The notes under the pieces are model-generated. The model was not told the DNA's origin. It ran no database searches and worked only from the letters and a program-made list of their open reading frames with translations. 64,000 nucleotides of DNA from Flavobacteriales bacterium (lineage in GTDB: Bacteria; Bacteroidota; Bacteroidia; Flavobacteriales_F; PHOS-HE28): the NCBI GenBank assembly GCA_019638085.1, contig JAHBUL010000004.1, forward strand, positions 1-64,000, written 5' to 3'. How positions within the stretch are numbered: the first letter of the stretch is position 1; every line of letters starts with the position of its first letter. The translations under genes and the position numbers were made by a program. Shown here piece after piece: positions 8,510 to 18,091 of the stretch.

Positions 8510-8872
8510 ACCATTCCTTGGACGTGAATCCATATCGGATCTTCCGAAACAGCGCTGAGGATCCGGACGGGGTTTCCGCCACGGATGGAAGCGGCGGCTG
8601 GCCGTGGGCCCGGCCTTGCGGCGGCGTGGAGCGAGGAGGCGACGAAGGAGCCCCCACAGCCCCGCAGCCGCTGGGCGGGACAAGGACACCACAGCGGACA
8701 GCCGGTCAAGGCGGCCAACTGCATCTTCGGAAAAACCGCCATCCCGTCACCCTGCGATCCATTCTTCCGGTCATTTGTTCAGGTATAGGGCCTTTTGCCT
8801 GCTTGGAGCGAACTTTGATCATCGCCCAGCACGCAGTTGGAATTCCCATCCGCACACCGAATACCTACCTAC
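8510..8872. other. intergenic region with a GC-rich structured block
   Basis: Bases from about 8577 to 8700 are strongly G+C rich with several self-complementary runs, for example GGCTGGCC and GGGCCCGGCC. No reading frame here looks like protein. No CIRCE-type inverted repeat or exact TAnnTTTG box was found ahead of clpB, although GAACTTTG (about 8810) differs from the box only in its first base. Confidence 0.45.
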
Positions 8873-11548
8873 ATGGACTTGAACAAATTCACCATCCGCT
8901 CGCAGCAGGCCATCCAACAGGCGCAGACCATTGTCACCGGTCTGGGCCAACAGCAGATCGAGACGGGGCACCTGCTGAAGGGCCTCCTGGAAGTGGATGC
9001 CGACGTGACGCCCTTCCTGCTGAAGAAAATGAACGTGAACACGGCCACGCTGCAGCAGGCGCTGGACCGCATCGTAAATAGCTATCCGAAAGTGCAGGGC
9101 GGCGACATCGTGTTGAGCCGCCAGAGCGCGCAAGTGCTGAACAATGCCTTGGCATCGCTGAAGGAGTTCGGTGATGAGTTCGCCAGCGTGGAGCACTTGT
9201 TGATCGGCTTGGTAGAGGGCAGCGACAACGTGGCACAACTGCTGAAGGACGGCGGCGTGAACCGGAAGGACCTTATTGAAGCGATCAAGGAATTGCGCAA
9301 GGGCAGCAAGGTGACCAGCCAGAGCCAGGAGGAGACCTACAACGCGCTGAACAAGTATGCGAAGAACCTCAACCAACTCGCCAAGGAGAACAAGCTGGAC
9401 CCGGTGATCGGTCGCGACGAGGAGATCCGGCGCGTGTTGCAGATCCTGACGCGGCGCACCAAGAACAACCCGATCCTGATCGGTGAACCCGGCGTGGGCA
9501 AGACCGCCATCGCGGAAGGCATCGCGCAGCGGATCGTGAGCGGCGACGTGCCGGACAACCTGAAGTCCAAGCAGGTGTTCAGCCTGGACATGGGTTCCTT
9601 GGTGGCCGGGGCCAAGTACAAGGGCGAGTTCGAGGAGCGCTTGAAGGCCGTGGTGAAGGAGGTGATCGGTGCGGAAGGCAGCATCGTCCTCTTCATTGAC
9701 GAGATCCACACACTGGTGGGTGCCGGCGGCGGCGAGGGTGCCATGGATGCCGCGAACATCCTGAAGCCGGCCCTGGCGCGCGGCGAGCTGCGTGCCATCG
9801 GTGCCACCACCTTGAACGAGTACCAGAAATTCTTCGAGAAGGACAAGGCCCTTGAGCGGCGCTTCCAGAAGGTGATGATCGACGAACCCTCCCGCGAGGA
9901 TGCCATCAGCATCCTGCGCGGCCTGAAGGAGAAGTACGAGAGCCACCACAAGGTGATGATCAAGGATGCCGCGATCATCGCCGCCGTGGAACTGAGCACG
10001 CGCTACATCAGCGACCGCTTTCTGCCGGACAAGGCCATCGACCTCATTGACGAGGCCGCGAGCAAACTGCGCATGGAGATCAACTCCAAGCCCGAGGAAC
10101 TGGACGAGGTGGACCGCCGCGTGATGCAGCTGGAGATCGAGCGCGAGGCGATCAAGCGAGAGGGTGACCAAGGGCAATTGGAAGAGCTGAACAAGGAGAT
10201 CGCGGAGCTGACCAATAAGCGCGATGCGCTGAAGGCCCGCTGGGAACACGAGCGCGGCCTGGTGGAAAAGATCAACGAGGCCAAGGACCTCGGTGAGCAA
10301 TTGAAGTTCGACGCAGCGCAGGCCGAGCGCGAAGGCAACTACGAAAAAGTGGCGGAGATCCGATACGGTCGCATGAAGGAAGTGGAGGACCAACTCGCGA
10401 AGGCGAAAGCGGACCTCGCCGAGCTGCAGACCACCTCGAAGATGATCAAGGAGGAAGTGGACGTGGAGGAGATCGCCGCCGTGGTGAGCCGCTGGACCGG
10501 CGTGCCCGTTACGCGCATGTTGGAGGCCGAGCGCATGAAGCTGATCACCCTCGAGGACGAACTGCACAAGCGCGTGGTGGGGCAGGACCATGCCGTGCGC
10601 GCCGTGGCCGACGCCGTGCGCCGCAGCCGTGCGGGCATGGGCGACGAGAAGCGGCCCATCGGCTCCTTCATCTTCCTCGGCACCACGGGCGTGGGCAAAA
10701 CGGAACTGGCCAAGGCGCTCAGCGAAGTGCTCTTCAACGACGAGCACGCCATGACCCGGATCGACATGAGCGAGTACCAGGAACGCCACAGCACGAGCCG
10801 CCTCGTGGGTGCCCCTCCGGGCTACATCGGCTACGAGGAAGGTGGCCAGCTCACCGAGGCCGTACGCCGCAAGCCGTACAGCGTGGTGCTGTTGGACGAG
10901 ATCGAAAAAGCGCACCCCGACGTGTGGAACGTGCTGCTGCAGGTGCTGGACGACGGCCGCCTGACGGACAATAAAGGGCGCACGGTGAACTTCAAGAACA
11001 CCATCATCATAATGACCTCCAACATCGGTTCGGAGATCATTCAGGAGAACTACGAGAAGATCGACGAGAAGAACCACCAGGAAGTCCTCGACAAAACGCG
11101 TGACCAGGTGATGGAGCGCCTGAAGCAAAGCGTTCGCCCTGAGTTCCTGAACCGCGTGGACGAGGTGGTCATGTTCGAGCCGCTGAGCCGGGCCAATGTG
11201 CGCGAGATCGTGAAGCTCCAGCTGGATGCCTTGATGGCCAAGCTCGCCGACCGCGACATGCTGTTGACGCCGAGCGAGGAACTGGTGGACCACATCGCAC
11301 ACCTTGGTTATGACCCGCAGTATGGGGCCCGCCCCATCAAGCGCATGATCCAGCGGGAACTGCTGAACGAGCTGAGCCGTTGGATCATCGAGGGCAAGGT
11401 GGAGCCGAACACACCGATGGTGATCGATGTCTTCGACGGTCAGATCGTCTTCCGCAAGCCGCTGGAAGATGAAGTGAACGTGGATGGTGCGGAGAAGAGA
11501 AAGCCGAGGAAGAAGGACACCTCCACCAAGGCTACGGCGGCTGAGTAG
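8873..11548 (+). CDS. clpB: ATP-dependent disaggregase ClpB
   Basis: 891 residues from ATG 8873 ([18 protein letters not shown]). ClpB is a hexameric AAA+ chaperone that works with DnaK to pull proteins out of aggregates. In order: the N-terminal Clp repeat domain (1-145); AAA-1 with Walker A GEPGVGKT (204-211) and Walker [10 protein letters not shown]; the coiled-coil M-domain (about 410-525), which marks ClpB rather than ClpA/C; AAA-2 with Walker [20 protein letters not shown] and a GARPIKR sensor-2; then a charged C-terminal extension of about 25 residues ending [12 protein letters not shown]. An in-frame ATG at 8837 would add 12 residues absent from the family. Length is slightly above the common 860. 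A very long antisense reading frame over this gene is a codon-bias shadow. Confidence 0.96.
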   Translation: MDLNKFTIRSQQAIQQAQTIVTGLGQQQIETGHLLKGLLEVDADVTPFLLKKMNVNTATLQQALDRIVNSYPKVQGGDIVLSRQSAQVLNNALASLKEFGDEFASVEHLLIGLVEGSDNVAQLLKDGGVNRKDLIEAIKELRKGSKVTSQSQEETYNALNKYAKNLNQLAKENKLDPVIGRDEEIRRVLQILTRRTKNNPILIGEPGVGKTAIAEGIAQRIVSGDVPDNLKSKQVFSLDMGSLVAGAKYKGEFEERLKAVVKEVIGAEGSIVLFIDEIHTLVGAGGGEGAMDAANILKPALARGELRAIGATTLNEYQKFFEKDKALERRFQKVMIDEPSREDAISILRGLKEKYESHHKVMIKDAAIIAAVELSTRYISDRFLPDKAIDLIDEAASKLRMEINSKPEELDEVDRRVMQLEIEREAIKREGDQGQLEELNKEIAELTNKRDALKARWEHERGLVEKINEAKDLGEQLKFDAAQAEREGNYEKVAEIRYGRMKEVEDQLAKAKADLAELQTTSKMIKEEVDVEEIAAVVSRWTGVPVTRMLEAERMKLITLEDELHKRVVGQDHAVRAVADAVRRSRAGMGDEKRPIGSFIFLGTTGVGKTELAKALSEVLFNDEHAMTRIDMSEYQERHSTSRLVGAPPGYIGYEEGGQLTEAVRRKPYSVVLLDEIEKAHPDVWNVLLQVLDDGRLTDNKGRTVNFKNTIIIMTSNIGSEIIQENYEKIDEKNHQEVLDKTRDQVMERLKQSVRPEFLNRVDEVVMFEPLSRANVREIVKLQLDALMAKLADRDMLLTPSEELVDHIAHLGYDPQYGARPIKRMIQRELLNELSRWIIEGKVEPNTPMVIDVFDGQIVFRKPLEDEVNVDGAEKRKPRKKDTSTKATAAE

Positions 11549-11654
11549 CGGAGTTCCAGGGACGGAACGCTGATCACGCGTTCGGAGATGCCCCGTGTCC
11601 TCCGAGCAGGTTTCAGCCTATCTTGTTGTCACTTTCAACACGACAGCGAATCCC

Positions 11655-11774
11655 ATGAACAGCTTCTTCAAGACCATCATCGCCGGCTATGGCGCCAAGA
11701 AGCTCGGCGGCGGTTGCCTCAGCACCGTGGTGGTGTTCATCCTCATCTACTGGCTCTTGGGCACGTGTAATTGA
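11655..11774 (+). CDS. small single-span membrane protein (39 residues)
   Basis: This short frame starts MNSFFKTIIAGYGAKKLGGG and ends in WLLGTCN. It has an amphipathic, lysine- and glycine-bearing N terminus followed by one hydrophobic helix (about residues 21-36, CLSTVVVFILIYWLLG). I have a general memory of similar GAKKLGGGC-type mini-proteins in Bacteroidota, which I cannot verify here. It lies between clpB (106 nt upstream) and a hypothetical gene (171 nt downstream), in a gap otherwise without genes. No function can be given. A small stress-linked membrane protein is possible from its place after clpB, but that is a guess. Confidence 0.6.
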   Translation: MNSFFKTIIAGYGAKKLGGGCLSTVVVFILIYWLLGTCN

Positions 11775-11945
11775 CGGCGGCGCATCGAACGCCAGTCCAC
11801 CAAATGGGCCAGCGTGATGCTTTAGCCACCCATGGGTGTCACGGTACTCTAAGGATCGTTGATCGATCGTGCATAACCCGTTCCGCCGATATGGGATCTG
11901 CATCATCCACGCGATTAGTTTGCGTCCGATCATAGACGCACAACA

Positions 11946-12389
11946 ATGACTTTTACTTCCCAGCTCGATGAGATGCTCATCGCCCTCCGCCAGACCCAAG
12001 CGAGGCTGCTGGCACCCTTGGACCATCAGCAATTACTATTGCCAACCGATCCGGAGATCTTCGTGGAGGACGTAATGTTCTATGTGATGGATGAATGGGC
12101 AGAGGACCTTCGAAAGGAAGGTCATGTTCTGGACGAGATCACTTCCTGGAAGGACCCCGTGAGTCACTATCCACGTTACGAACTTCGATTGCGCGGAGGT
12201 GCCGTGCTGGACATGCTCTTCACCGGCAATTACCCCGAAAGCCTGCACCTGCACATCAGCAAAGGCATGGCCAACAAGAACCAGTTCAGTGATGCACAAG
12301 CCATGGAAGTACCGCTGCTGGTGAGCAACGATCCCAATGCATTGCTCTTTTCCATCATCGGTGGACTGAAGGATTTCGCGAAAGCATGA
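11946..12389 (+). CDS. hypothetical protein (147 residues)
   Basis: I do not recognise a family. The protein is soluble, without signal peptide or membrane segment, acidic in the first half, and contains EIFVEDVMFYVMDEWAEDL followed by a beta-rich section (HYPRYELRLRGGAVLDML). Codon use is like that of its neighbours, with GC-rich third positions. It starts at ATG 11946 and ends 59 nt before the inferred start of the SixA-type phosphatase on the same strand, so the two may be co-transcribed. Confidence 0.65.
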   Translation: MTFTSQLDEMLIALRQTQARLLAPLDHQQLLLPTDPEIFVEDVMFYVMDEWAEDLRKEGHVLDEITSWKDPVSHYPRYELRLRGGAVLDMLFTGNYPESLHLHISKGMANKNQFSDAQAMEVPLLVSNDPNALLFSIIGGLKDFAKA

Positions 12390-12448
12390 GTCGAGTGATC
12401 GGTTGCAACCCCGTTGAATGAGCTTTCTGCTTTTCAAACTCCTACCCC

Positions 12449-12934
12449 ATCAAAACGCTTTACATCGTTCGCCATGCCAAGAGCTCTTGGGCCGACCCTG
12501 GCAAGAGCGATTTCGAACGCCCTTTGAATGAGCGTGGCCTGCGGGATGCCCCGATGATGGCCAAGCGCTTCGCGGAGCGGAAGGAGCCGGTTGACCTGAT
12601 GGTGAGCAGCTCGGCTGCACGCGCCATTGCAACGGCACGCATTTTCGCCTCCACGTTGGGGGAGATGCGGATCCGCGAGGAACAGGACCTCTACCTGGCT
12701 GATGTCCGCACGCTGATGTCCCAGATCGAAAAGCTGCCCGAAAGCTCCCGACAAGCGATGCTCTTCGGACACAATCCGGGCTTGAGTGAGCTGGTGGAAT
12801 ACCTGAGCCAAACCGGACCCGGAGACTTGCCGACATGCGCGATCGTGCGTATCGACTTCAGTGCGGAAAGCTGGAAGGAAGTTTCCGGAGGCACCGGCAG
12901 CTTGGCATGGTGGGATGCACCTAAAAGTGGATAG
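12449..12934 (+). CDS. SixA-type histidine phosphatase, apparent ATC start
   Basis: 161 residues if translation begins at ATC 12449. The opening (I/M)KTLYIVRHAKSSW carries the RHG-type catalytic motif (RHAK, phospho-accepting His at residue 9). Further motifs are SSSAARAIATARIF and MLFGHNPGLSELVEYL with the second catalytic His. This is the SixA/phosphohistidine phosphatase branch of the histidine phosphatase superfamily. Upstream of 12449 the frame meets a stop at 12419-12421 without any ATG, GTG or TTG, and the first conventional start (TTG 12524) would remove the catalytic His. Homologues begin MKTLYIVRHAKSSW, so ATC stands exactly where ATG is expected. Confidence 0.85.
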   Translation: MKTLYIVRHAKSSWADPGKSDFERPLNERGLRDAPMMAKRFAERKEPVDLMVSSSAARAIATARIFASTLGEMRIREEQDLYLADVRTLMSQIEKLPESSRQAMLFGHNPGLSELVEYLSQTGPGDLPTCAIVRIDFSAESWKEVSGGTGSLAWWDAPKSG

Positions 12935-12970
12935 GGGGCTGATCCCAAGCGAGGCAAAGCCCAGTCCACT

Positions 12971-14323
12971 TCACAGCCTATCCCGATAGATCGTGCGCTT
13001 CTGCATGGAACCAAAGGGCCGCCAGATATAATATATCCGGCCGGCATAAACCTGTACGCGCTCGGGGTAGGCATTGGTCAAACGGATCCGATCGCCAATT
13101 CCGCCGGTGACCGGATCGATGCGCCGCAGCCAACTTGTGCCGTTGCGGTGGAACAACGCGTAGACCTGCTGGTCCGCAGCATCCTGCAATAAGCGACCTG
13201 ACCAGAACTTGCCGTCGGCAACTCCTTGGTAGGTCAAGCCCACCTCCCCCACTTGAGCAAATGCACGATCGAACTTCCGAAGTCGTGAGCGTACATGATC
13301 GAAGACCAACAGCGTATCGCCCACCACGAACAAGGGCGCATACAAGGGCTTGAACCAAATGTTCCGGCTGAAACCGCTCATGTACCCTGCAACCACTTCC
13401 TTTTCCACACCCAGATCGGCTGCCAGATTCATCGCCGCCACCTTCTCCGGCCCCTTCAGGTATTTGTATTCACTGCGGAAAAGATCCATCATGAAGGTGT
13501 CCACTACCGAGCAGATCCTGAGGGTGGAATCCTCCATGGGGTCGAAGGCCAAATGATCGAGTGCAGGATAGATCGCGTTCGCGTTCGAGCCTACTACCCA
13601 TCCGGGAATGCTGTCCGTCCATGGCAAGACCGCACGGCGCAACTCGTCCAGGCCGAACGGAAGAAGGACCAATGCCTCTCCTTCCCGCCCGACGCTGTAT
13701 GCCCGGCGTGTCCCCTCGATCAGCACATCGTTCCGCAGATCATGCCGTAGGCCGAATACATCTTCCGGGACCGGGCAGGAAGCCACTTCCTGGAACAGCG
13801 TATCCAGCAATACCAAGCGCACATCACGAAGGATCTCCTTGCCCGCATCCGCTTGGCTACGCACCATGCGCGGATGCTCATAGGCCAACACCCAGAGGCC
13901 TGCGGCGTTGATCAACAGATCTGCAGCATGCAGGTCGGGACGTTGGAACACGACCTCAGGCTCGGCTCGCCCTACTGTGACCTCACCCAACTGATAGTCC
14001 CGTGGGACCAGTTGAACCACCCACGGCCCCCGCTCTACCACGGTGCTCGGGATACGGATCTCCAATGCACGATAGCTCACATGTTCAAAGCGGACCAGCA
14101 CGTTCGCATGTGTACCCAATTGAAGCCGTGCCTTTCCATCGTCATCGGTGACCCCTTGCGGCATGCCATCCACGGTGACGGATACATTAGGAATGGGATG
14201 CGCATCCAGGCTGTCCACCACAAGCACCATCCGCTCACCAGACTGTGCGAGTACGCTTCGCTGGCCGATCAGCACCGCGAGGGCGATCAACAGGAAATGA
14301 AAGATCATGGCCCGCATCCTCAT
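12971..14323 (-). CDS. secreted protein with carboxypeptidase-regulatory-like domain
   Basis: 450 residues. A signal peptide (about 1-27, ending VLAQSG) is followed by a beta-sandwich that looks like a CarboxypepD-regulatory-like domain (about 28-110: SLDAHPIPNVSVTVDG, GVTDDDGKARLQLG, VRFEHVSYRALEI). Such domains are common on Bacteroidota surface proteins. The remaining ~330 residues are not recognised; repeated strands with VLLDTLFQEVAS, LLVFDHVRSRLRKFD and VYAGRIYYIWRPFG suggest a beta-propeller-like fold. There is no C-terminal T9SS sorting tail. It lies last in a minus-strand run after ilvE and a membrane protein gene (50-nt gap). Confidence 0.75.
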   Translation of the reverse strand: MRMRAMIFHFLLIALAVLIGQRSVLAQSGERMVLVVDSLDAHPIPNVSVTVDGMPQGVTDDDGKARLQLGTHANVLVRFEHVSYRALEIRIPSTVVERGPWVVQLVPRDYQLGEVTVGRAEPEVVFQRPDLHAADLLINAAGLWVLAYEHPRMVRSQADAGKEILRDVRLVLLDTLFQEVASCPVPEDVFGLRHDLRNDVLIEGTRRAYSVGREGEALVLLPFGLDELRRAVLPWTDSIPGWVVGSNANAIYPALDHLAFDPMEDSTLRICSVVDTFMMDLFRSEYKYLKGPEKVAAMNLAADLGVEKEVVAGYMSGFSRNIWFKPLYAPLFVVGDTLLVFDHVRSRLRKFDRAFAQVGEVGLTYQGVADGKFWSGRLLQDAADQQVYALFHRNGTSWLRRIDPVTGGIGDRIRLTNAYPERVQVYAGRIYYIWRPFGSMQKRTIYRDRL

Positions 14324-14373
14324 CCTATGGAAGATGCAGCAGTAGACCGGAATACATGATCCATGTTGCGGCG

Positions 14374-15123
14374 CTATCGGGTTTCCGGAGCATCCATACT
14401 ACGTGTATCGCGGAGCATAAGCACAAAGGCACCAGTGCCAAGGACACATGCGAAGCCGAAAAGCGGCCATGGGAATGCCGCCGGTTGGTATTGCTCCAAG
14501 GCGGACATGGCGGCCGTACCCACACGACGGCCAGGCTCCAACGAACCCAAGTAACGAATGGGGTCCACCATGAAGGTATAGAGCATGATCAACCCCGCTG
14601 TGATCAACAGGAACCACTGTAACGATGTAGGTTGATAATTGGCATTCCGCTCCCGTCCGCGCAGGATCAGCACGGCGAGAATGAGCAGGCCCATGGAGAT
14701 CAAGCAGGGTGCTAGCACCGGGCCCACCCACACAGTTGGCAACAGGAAGAGCACATCCCATGTTAGCAGGCTTTCCGGCCAGCCGAGAAGCACTTTCAGG
14801 AAGACGTAATAGAAGAGGTCCCACACGGCAAAGGCCCAGCAGAACCATGCGAAACGCTCCAATCGGTTCCGCGAAAGCAAGGCTGCCGGGGCCAATAGCA
14901 TCACTAGTGTGGCAGCTTCGCGCAGCAACTCGGCAACCACCAGTTGCGGTGCCATGGATACCAAGGGAAATGTGAAGCCTGTCGGATAATAGATCGCGCG
15001 TAAGTACACCACCACGGTGGCTTCCAGGAAGCCCATCGCCACGGCGAATGCGGTGATCCACGGCAGCACTTGCCTCCAAGGTCGTTGCCCTTCCATCAGG
15101 CGCGTACCTTGGGATCGCATCAC
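14374..15123 (-). CDS. polytopic membrane protein, unknown function
   Basis: 249 residues with about seven hydrophobic segments. Features are MGFLEATVVVYLRAIYYPTG, FAVWDLFYYVFLKVLLGWP and MVDPIRYLGSLEPG. I do not recognise a named family. The GTG at 15123 is followed directly by ATG at 15120, and a third Met at residue 10 is also possible. It begins 29 nt after the end of ilvE and ends 50 nt before the next minus-strand gene, so the three are probably one transcript. Nothing ties it to branched-chain amino acid metabolism apart from position. Confidence 0.7.
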   Translation of the reverse strand: MMRSQGTRLMEGQRPWRQVLPWITAFAVAMGFLEATVVVYLRAIYYPTGFTFPLVSMAPQLVVAELLREAATLVMLLAPAALLSRNRLERFAWFCWAFAVWDLFYYVFLKVLLGWPESLLTWDVLFLLPTVWVGPVLAPCLISMGLLILAVLILRGRERNANYQPTSLQWFLLITAGLIMLYTFMVDPIRYLGSLEPGRRVGTAAMSALEQYQPAAFPWPLFGFACVLGTGAFVLMLRDTRSMDAPETR

Positions 15124-15152
15124 TTAGCTATCGCTCGGTTGGTCCGAAATGC

Positions 15153-16202
15153 TCACGACGCCTTCACCACCCAGCCATGTGTATCGGCCACGCGGCCACG
15201 GCGGATGTCATCAAGCATCTTACCGATCAACAATACTTCACTGTCCGGCTTCAGTTCGGGCAGTTCGAGGTCCTTCCCTTTGTAGCCGATCACGCGGATC
15301 GGCGCGATGGTGGCCGCAGTGCCTGCACCGAATGCTGCAGTGACCTTTCCGTTACCGAGTCCGGCGACCACTTCCTCCACGGTGATCTTCCGCTCCTCAA
15401 CCCGCAGGCCTTTCTCGCGGGCCAATGTGAGAATGCTATCGCGGGTGATCCCGGGCAGGATCGTGCCGTCCAAACTGGGGGTGGTGAGCACACCGTCGAT
15501 GATGAAGAAGACGTTCATGGTGCCGCTCTCCTCGATGTACTTATGTTCGATCGCATCGGTCCATAGCTGTTGGTGGTAGCCTTCATTCTGTGCCATCTTG
15601 GAGGGGTAGAGTCCACCGGCGTAATTCCCCCCGCACTTTACTTCTCCCGTACCACCGGGAAAGGCCCGGCTGTACTCCAGCTCCATGCGCACCCGCAGGG
15701 GTTCCTGATAATAGCCGCGCACAGGGCTGATGAAGATCATAAAGCGGTACCCATCACTTGGCTTCACGCCGATGTATTCATCGCTGGCGAACATGAAGGG
15801 CCGGATGTAGAGCGCTGCATCGTTCCCTTTGGGCACCCAAGCGGAATCCATACGCACCAATTCCTTCAATCCTTCCAGGAACACATCTTCCGGCAGTTCC
15901 GGCATGCACATTCGGCGGGCACTCCGGTTCATACGGGCGATGTTCGCTTGCGGCCGGAAAAGCACCACCTCACCTTGTTCATTCCGGTATGCCTTCATCC
16001 CTTCAAAGATGGTCTGGGCGTAGTGAAGCACCAAGGTGGCAGGGCTCAACTCCAGATCACCGAACGGCATGATCTGTGGGCGCTGCCACGCCCCGTCCGC
16101 ATAGTCCATTATGAACATGTGATCGGTAAAGACACGACCGAACGTCAGGTTCTCCAGATCGGTCTCTGGCAGGCGTGAGTGCTCAATTCTTTTGATATCC
16201 AT
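15153..16202 (-). CDS. ilvE: branched-chain amino acid aminotransferase
   Basis: 349 residues, a fold-type IV PLP enzyme that interconverts Leu, Ile and Val with their 2-oxo acids. The start MDIKRIEHSRLP and the text HYAQTIFEGMKAYR, GEVKCGGNYAGGL (PLP-binding Lys189), EESGTMNVFFI and GAGTAATIAPI match the longer eukaryote/Bacteroidota-type BCAT II group (about 350 residues) rather than E. coli IlvE. A further ATG in frame at 16244 would add 14 residues, but a TAnnTTTG box (16242-16249, minus) overlaps it, so transcription probably starts downstream of that codon. It is divergent from recQ. Confidence 0.93.
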   Translation of the reverse strand: MDIKRIEHSRLPETDLENLTFGRVFTDHMFIMDYADGAWQRPQIMPFGDLELSPATLVLHYAQTIFEGMKAYRNEQGEVVLFRPQANIARMNRSARRMCMPELPEDVFLEGLKELVRMDSAWVPKGNDAALYIRPFMFASDEYIGVKPSDGYRFMIFISPVRGYYQEPLRVRMELEYSRAFPGGTGEVKCGGNYAGGLYPSKMAQNEGYHQQLWTDAIEHKYIEESGTMNVFFIIDGVLTTPSLDGTILPGITRDSILTLAREKGLRVEERKITVEEVVAGLGNGKVTAAFGAGTAATIAPIRVIGYKGKDLELPELKPDSEVLLIGKMLDDIRRGRVADTHGWVVKAS

Positions 16203-16241
16203 ATCCGGTTCAGTGCTGATCATCGCAATACAGTTTGTGTC

Positions 16242-16249
16242 CAAATGTA
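16242..16249 (-). promoter_or_regulatory. candidate -7 promoter box of ilvE
   Basis: On the minus strand TACATTTG matches the Bacteroidota -7 element TAnnTTTG exactly. No clear TTG is found at the expected -33 distance. It lies 40 nt ahead of the ilvE start at 16202 and overlaps the alternative start at 16244, arguing against that longer start. Confidence 0.45.
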
Positions 16250-16303
16250 ACCCCTTCAGCGGGTATGGGAAGTACGCGCGGACGCGTATCCTTGTGCTTC
16301 CAA

Positions 16304-18091
16304 ATGACGCGTGATATCCACGAAGTGCTCCGCGAAGTGTGGGGTTACAGCAGCTTTCGCCCCATGCAGGAGGAAGTGGTGCGCGCGGTGATGGGCGGTA
16401 ACGACACCTTGGCGTTGATGCCCACCGGGGGCGGAAAAAGCCTCTGCTTCCAAGTACCAGCCTTGGCCATGGGCCGCCTGTGCATCGTGGTGTCCCCCTT
16501 GATCGCCTTGATGAAGGACCAAGTGGAGCGGCTGAAGAAAAGCGGTGTGCGTGCCGTGGCCGTTACCAGCGGCATGGGCCATGTGGAGATCGAGAACGCC
16601 TTGGAAAGTTCAGCCTTGGGCAAGATGGACTTCCTCTATGTCTCCCCGGAACGCTTGGGTTCCGACCTGTTCAAGGCACGACTTCCACGCATGCCTGTTG
16701 GCTTGATCGCAGTGGATGAAGCCCATTGCATCAGCCAGTGGGGCTATGATTTCCGGCCGGCATACATGTTGATCGGCAGCCTGCGCGAAGTACACCCGAA
16801 AGTGCCCATACTGGCACTTACGGCATCGGCCACACCTGAGGTCGCCCAGGACATCATGGAGCGCTTGGATTTCCGGAAGCAACACAAACTGCGTGGTTCC
16901 TTCCGGCGACCTGAACTCACTTTCTGGGTGAGCCATGGTGAGGACAAGCTTGGCCGTTTGTTGCGTATAGCAAACCATGTGCAGGGAACCGGGATCGTAT
17001 ATCTGCGTGATCGGCGCGGAACGACCCGCATCGCGCAGTTCCTGCAACAGCACGGTATCAGCGCACAAGCGTACCATGCCGGGCTCGCTATCGACGAACG
17101 CGATCGCATTCAGAAGGACTGGACGAGCGGGGCCATCCGTTTTGTGGCGGCCACCAACGCCTTCGGCATGGGCATCGATAAGGCCGATGTGCGGAGCGTG
17201 ATCCACATGGAGCCACCGCCGGACATGGAGAGCTACTACCAGGAGGCTGGCCGGGCCGGTCGCGATGGCCAAGCCTCATTCGCCTTTCTACTGGCCCATC
17301 CATCGGACGAAGCCAAGCTGCGTGATAAGCTCGAGGCCTCCTTCCCCACGTTGAATGAAGTGAGACGCGTCTATCAAGCGTTCGCCGACCAACATGGCAT
17401 CGCATTGGGCTCCGGGGAGTTCGAGGCCTACAACTTGGACCTTGCCGAACTGGCGCGACGCGCTTCGCTGGCCATGCCGAAAGTGAACAGCGCCATGAAG
17501 GCCCTTGAACTCGACGGCCGCATCGCGCTGTCCGAAAGCGCCCGAACACCATCGCGTGTGCTCATGCGTGCCGGTGGGGATACCATCCATGCGTTGCGCG
17601 TGTCGGATAATCGTGTGGGACCGTTGCTGGAAACCATGCTGCGTTTGTATGGCGGACTTTTCGAAGAACCCTCCATCATCGATGAAACGCTTGTGGCAAA
17701 GCATCTTGGCCGGTCCGTATCACACGTACGCGCTTCCCTCCATGAACTCTCCCGGGACAACGTGCTCTTCTATCGGCCCCGGAACGATTCGCCCACGGCC
17801 ACCTTGCTCACTCCACGAGCGGATGCACAGACCTTGGCGCTGAATAAGGAGGCCCTGCACGCACGGCAGGAGCGTGCACGCAAGCGCATGGAGGCTATCA
17901 TCCACTTCACCTTTCATGATAAAGGCTGCCGCGAGCTGGCCGTGCTGCGCTATTTCGGCGAGGCCGGAAAGCAACCTTGCGGCCGCTGCGACAACTGCAA
18001 GGCCATGCGCAATGCGAACACTGTGGCCGAGCCACCCGTTCGTTGGATGATCGATGAAGGACGGTCGTTGACCGGAAGGAGCAAGGAATGA
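16304..18091 (+). CDS. recQ: RecQ-family ATP-dependent DNA helicase
   Basis: 595 residues from ATG 16304. It is a 3'-5' superfamily 2 helicase used in recombination and fork repair. Motifs in order: Q-motif-like WGYSSFRPMQEE (13-24), Walker A MPTGGGKS (Lys45), motif Ia SPLIALMKDQ, DEAH box (138-141) followed by CISQWGYDFRP, motif V ATNAFGMGIDKADVR, and motif VI YYQEAGRAGRDG. At the C terminus the RQC zinc site is intact: CRELAVLRYFGE...PCGRCDNC with four cysteines. There is no HRDC domain after it. Many Bacteroidota carry two recQ genes, and this shorter HRDC-less form resembles the second. The end overlaps mpg by 4 nt (ATGA). Confidence 0.93.
   Translation: MTRDIHEVLREVWGYSSFRPMQEEVVRAVMGGNDTLALMPTGGGKSLCFQVPALAMGRLCIVVSPLIALMKDQVERLKKSGVRAVAVTSGMGHVEIENALESSALGKMDFLYVSPERLGSDLFKARLPRMPVGLIAVDEAHCISQWGYDFRPAYMLIGSLREVHPKVPILALTASATPEVAQDIMERLDFRKQHKLRGSFRRPELTFWVSHGEDKLGRLLRIANHVQGTGIVYLRDRRGTTRIAQFLQQHGISAQAYHAGLAIDERDRIQKDWTSGAIRFVAATNAFGMGIDKADVRSVIHMEPPPDMESYYQEAGRAGRDGQASFAFLLAHPSDEAKLRDKLEASFPTLNEVRRVYQAFADQHGIALGSGEFEAYNLDLAELARRASLAMPKVNSAMKALELDGRIALSESARTPSRVLMRAGGDTIHALRVSDNRVGPLLETMLRLYGGLFEEPSIIDETLVAKHLGRSVSHVRASLHELSRDNVLFYRPRNDSPTATLLTPRADAQTLALNKEALHARQERARKRMEAIIHFTFHDKGCRELAVLRYFGEAGKQPCGRCDNCKAMRNANTVAEPPVRWMIDEGRSLTGRSKE

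Noticed and set aside
8819-11302. 827-codon open frame antisense to clpB
   Set aside because: Product is His/Leu/Val-rich with no domain, and it mirrors clpB codon bias (GC-rich third positions). clpB itself is unambiguous.
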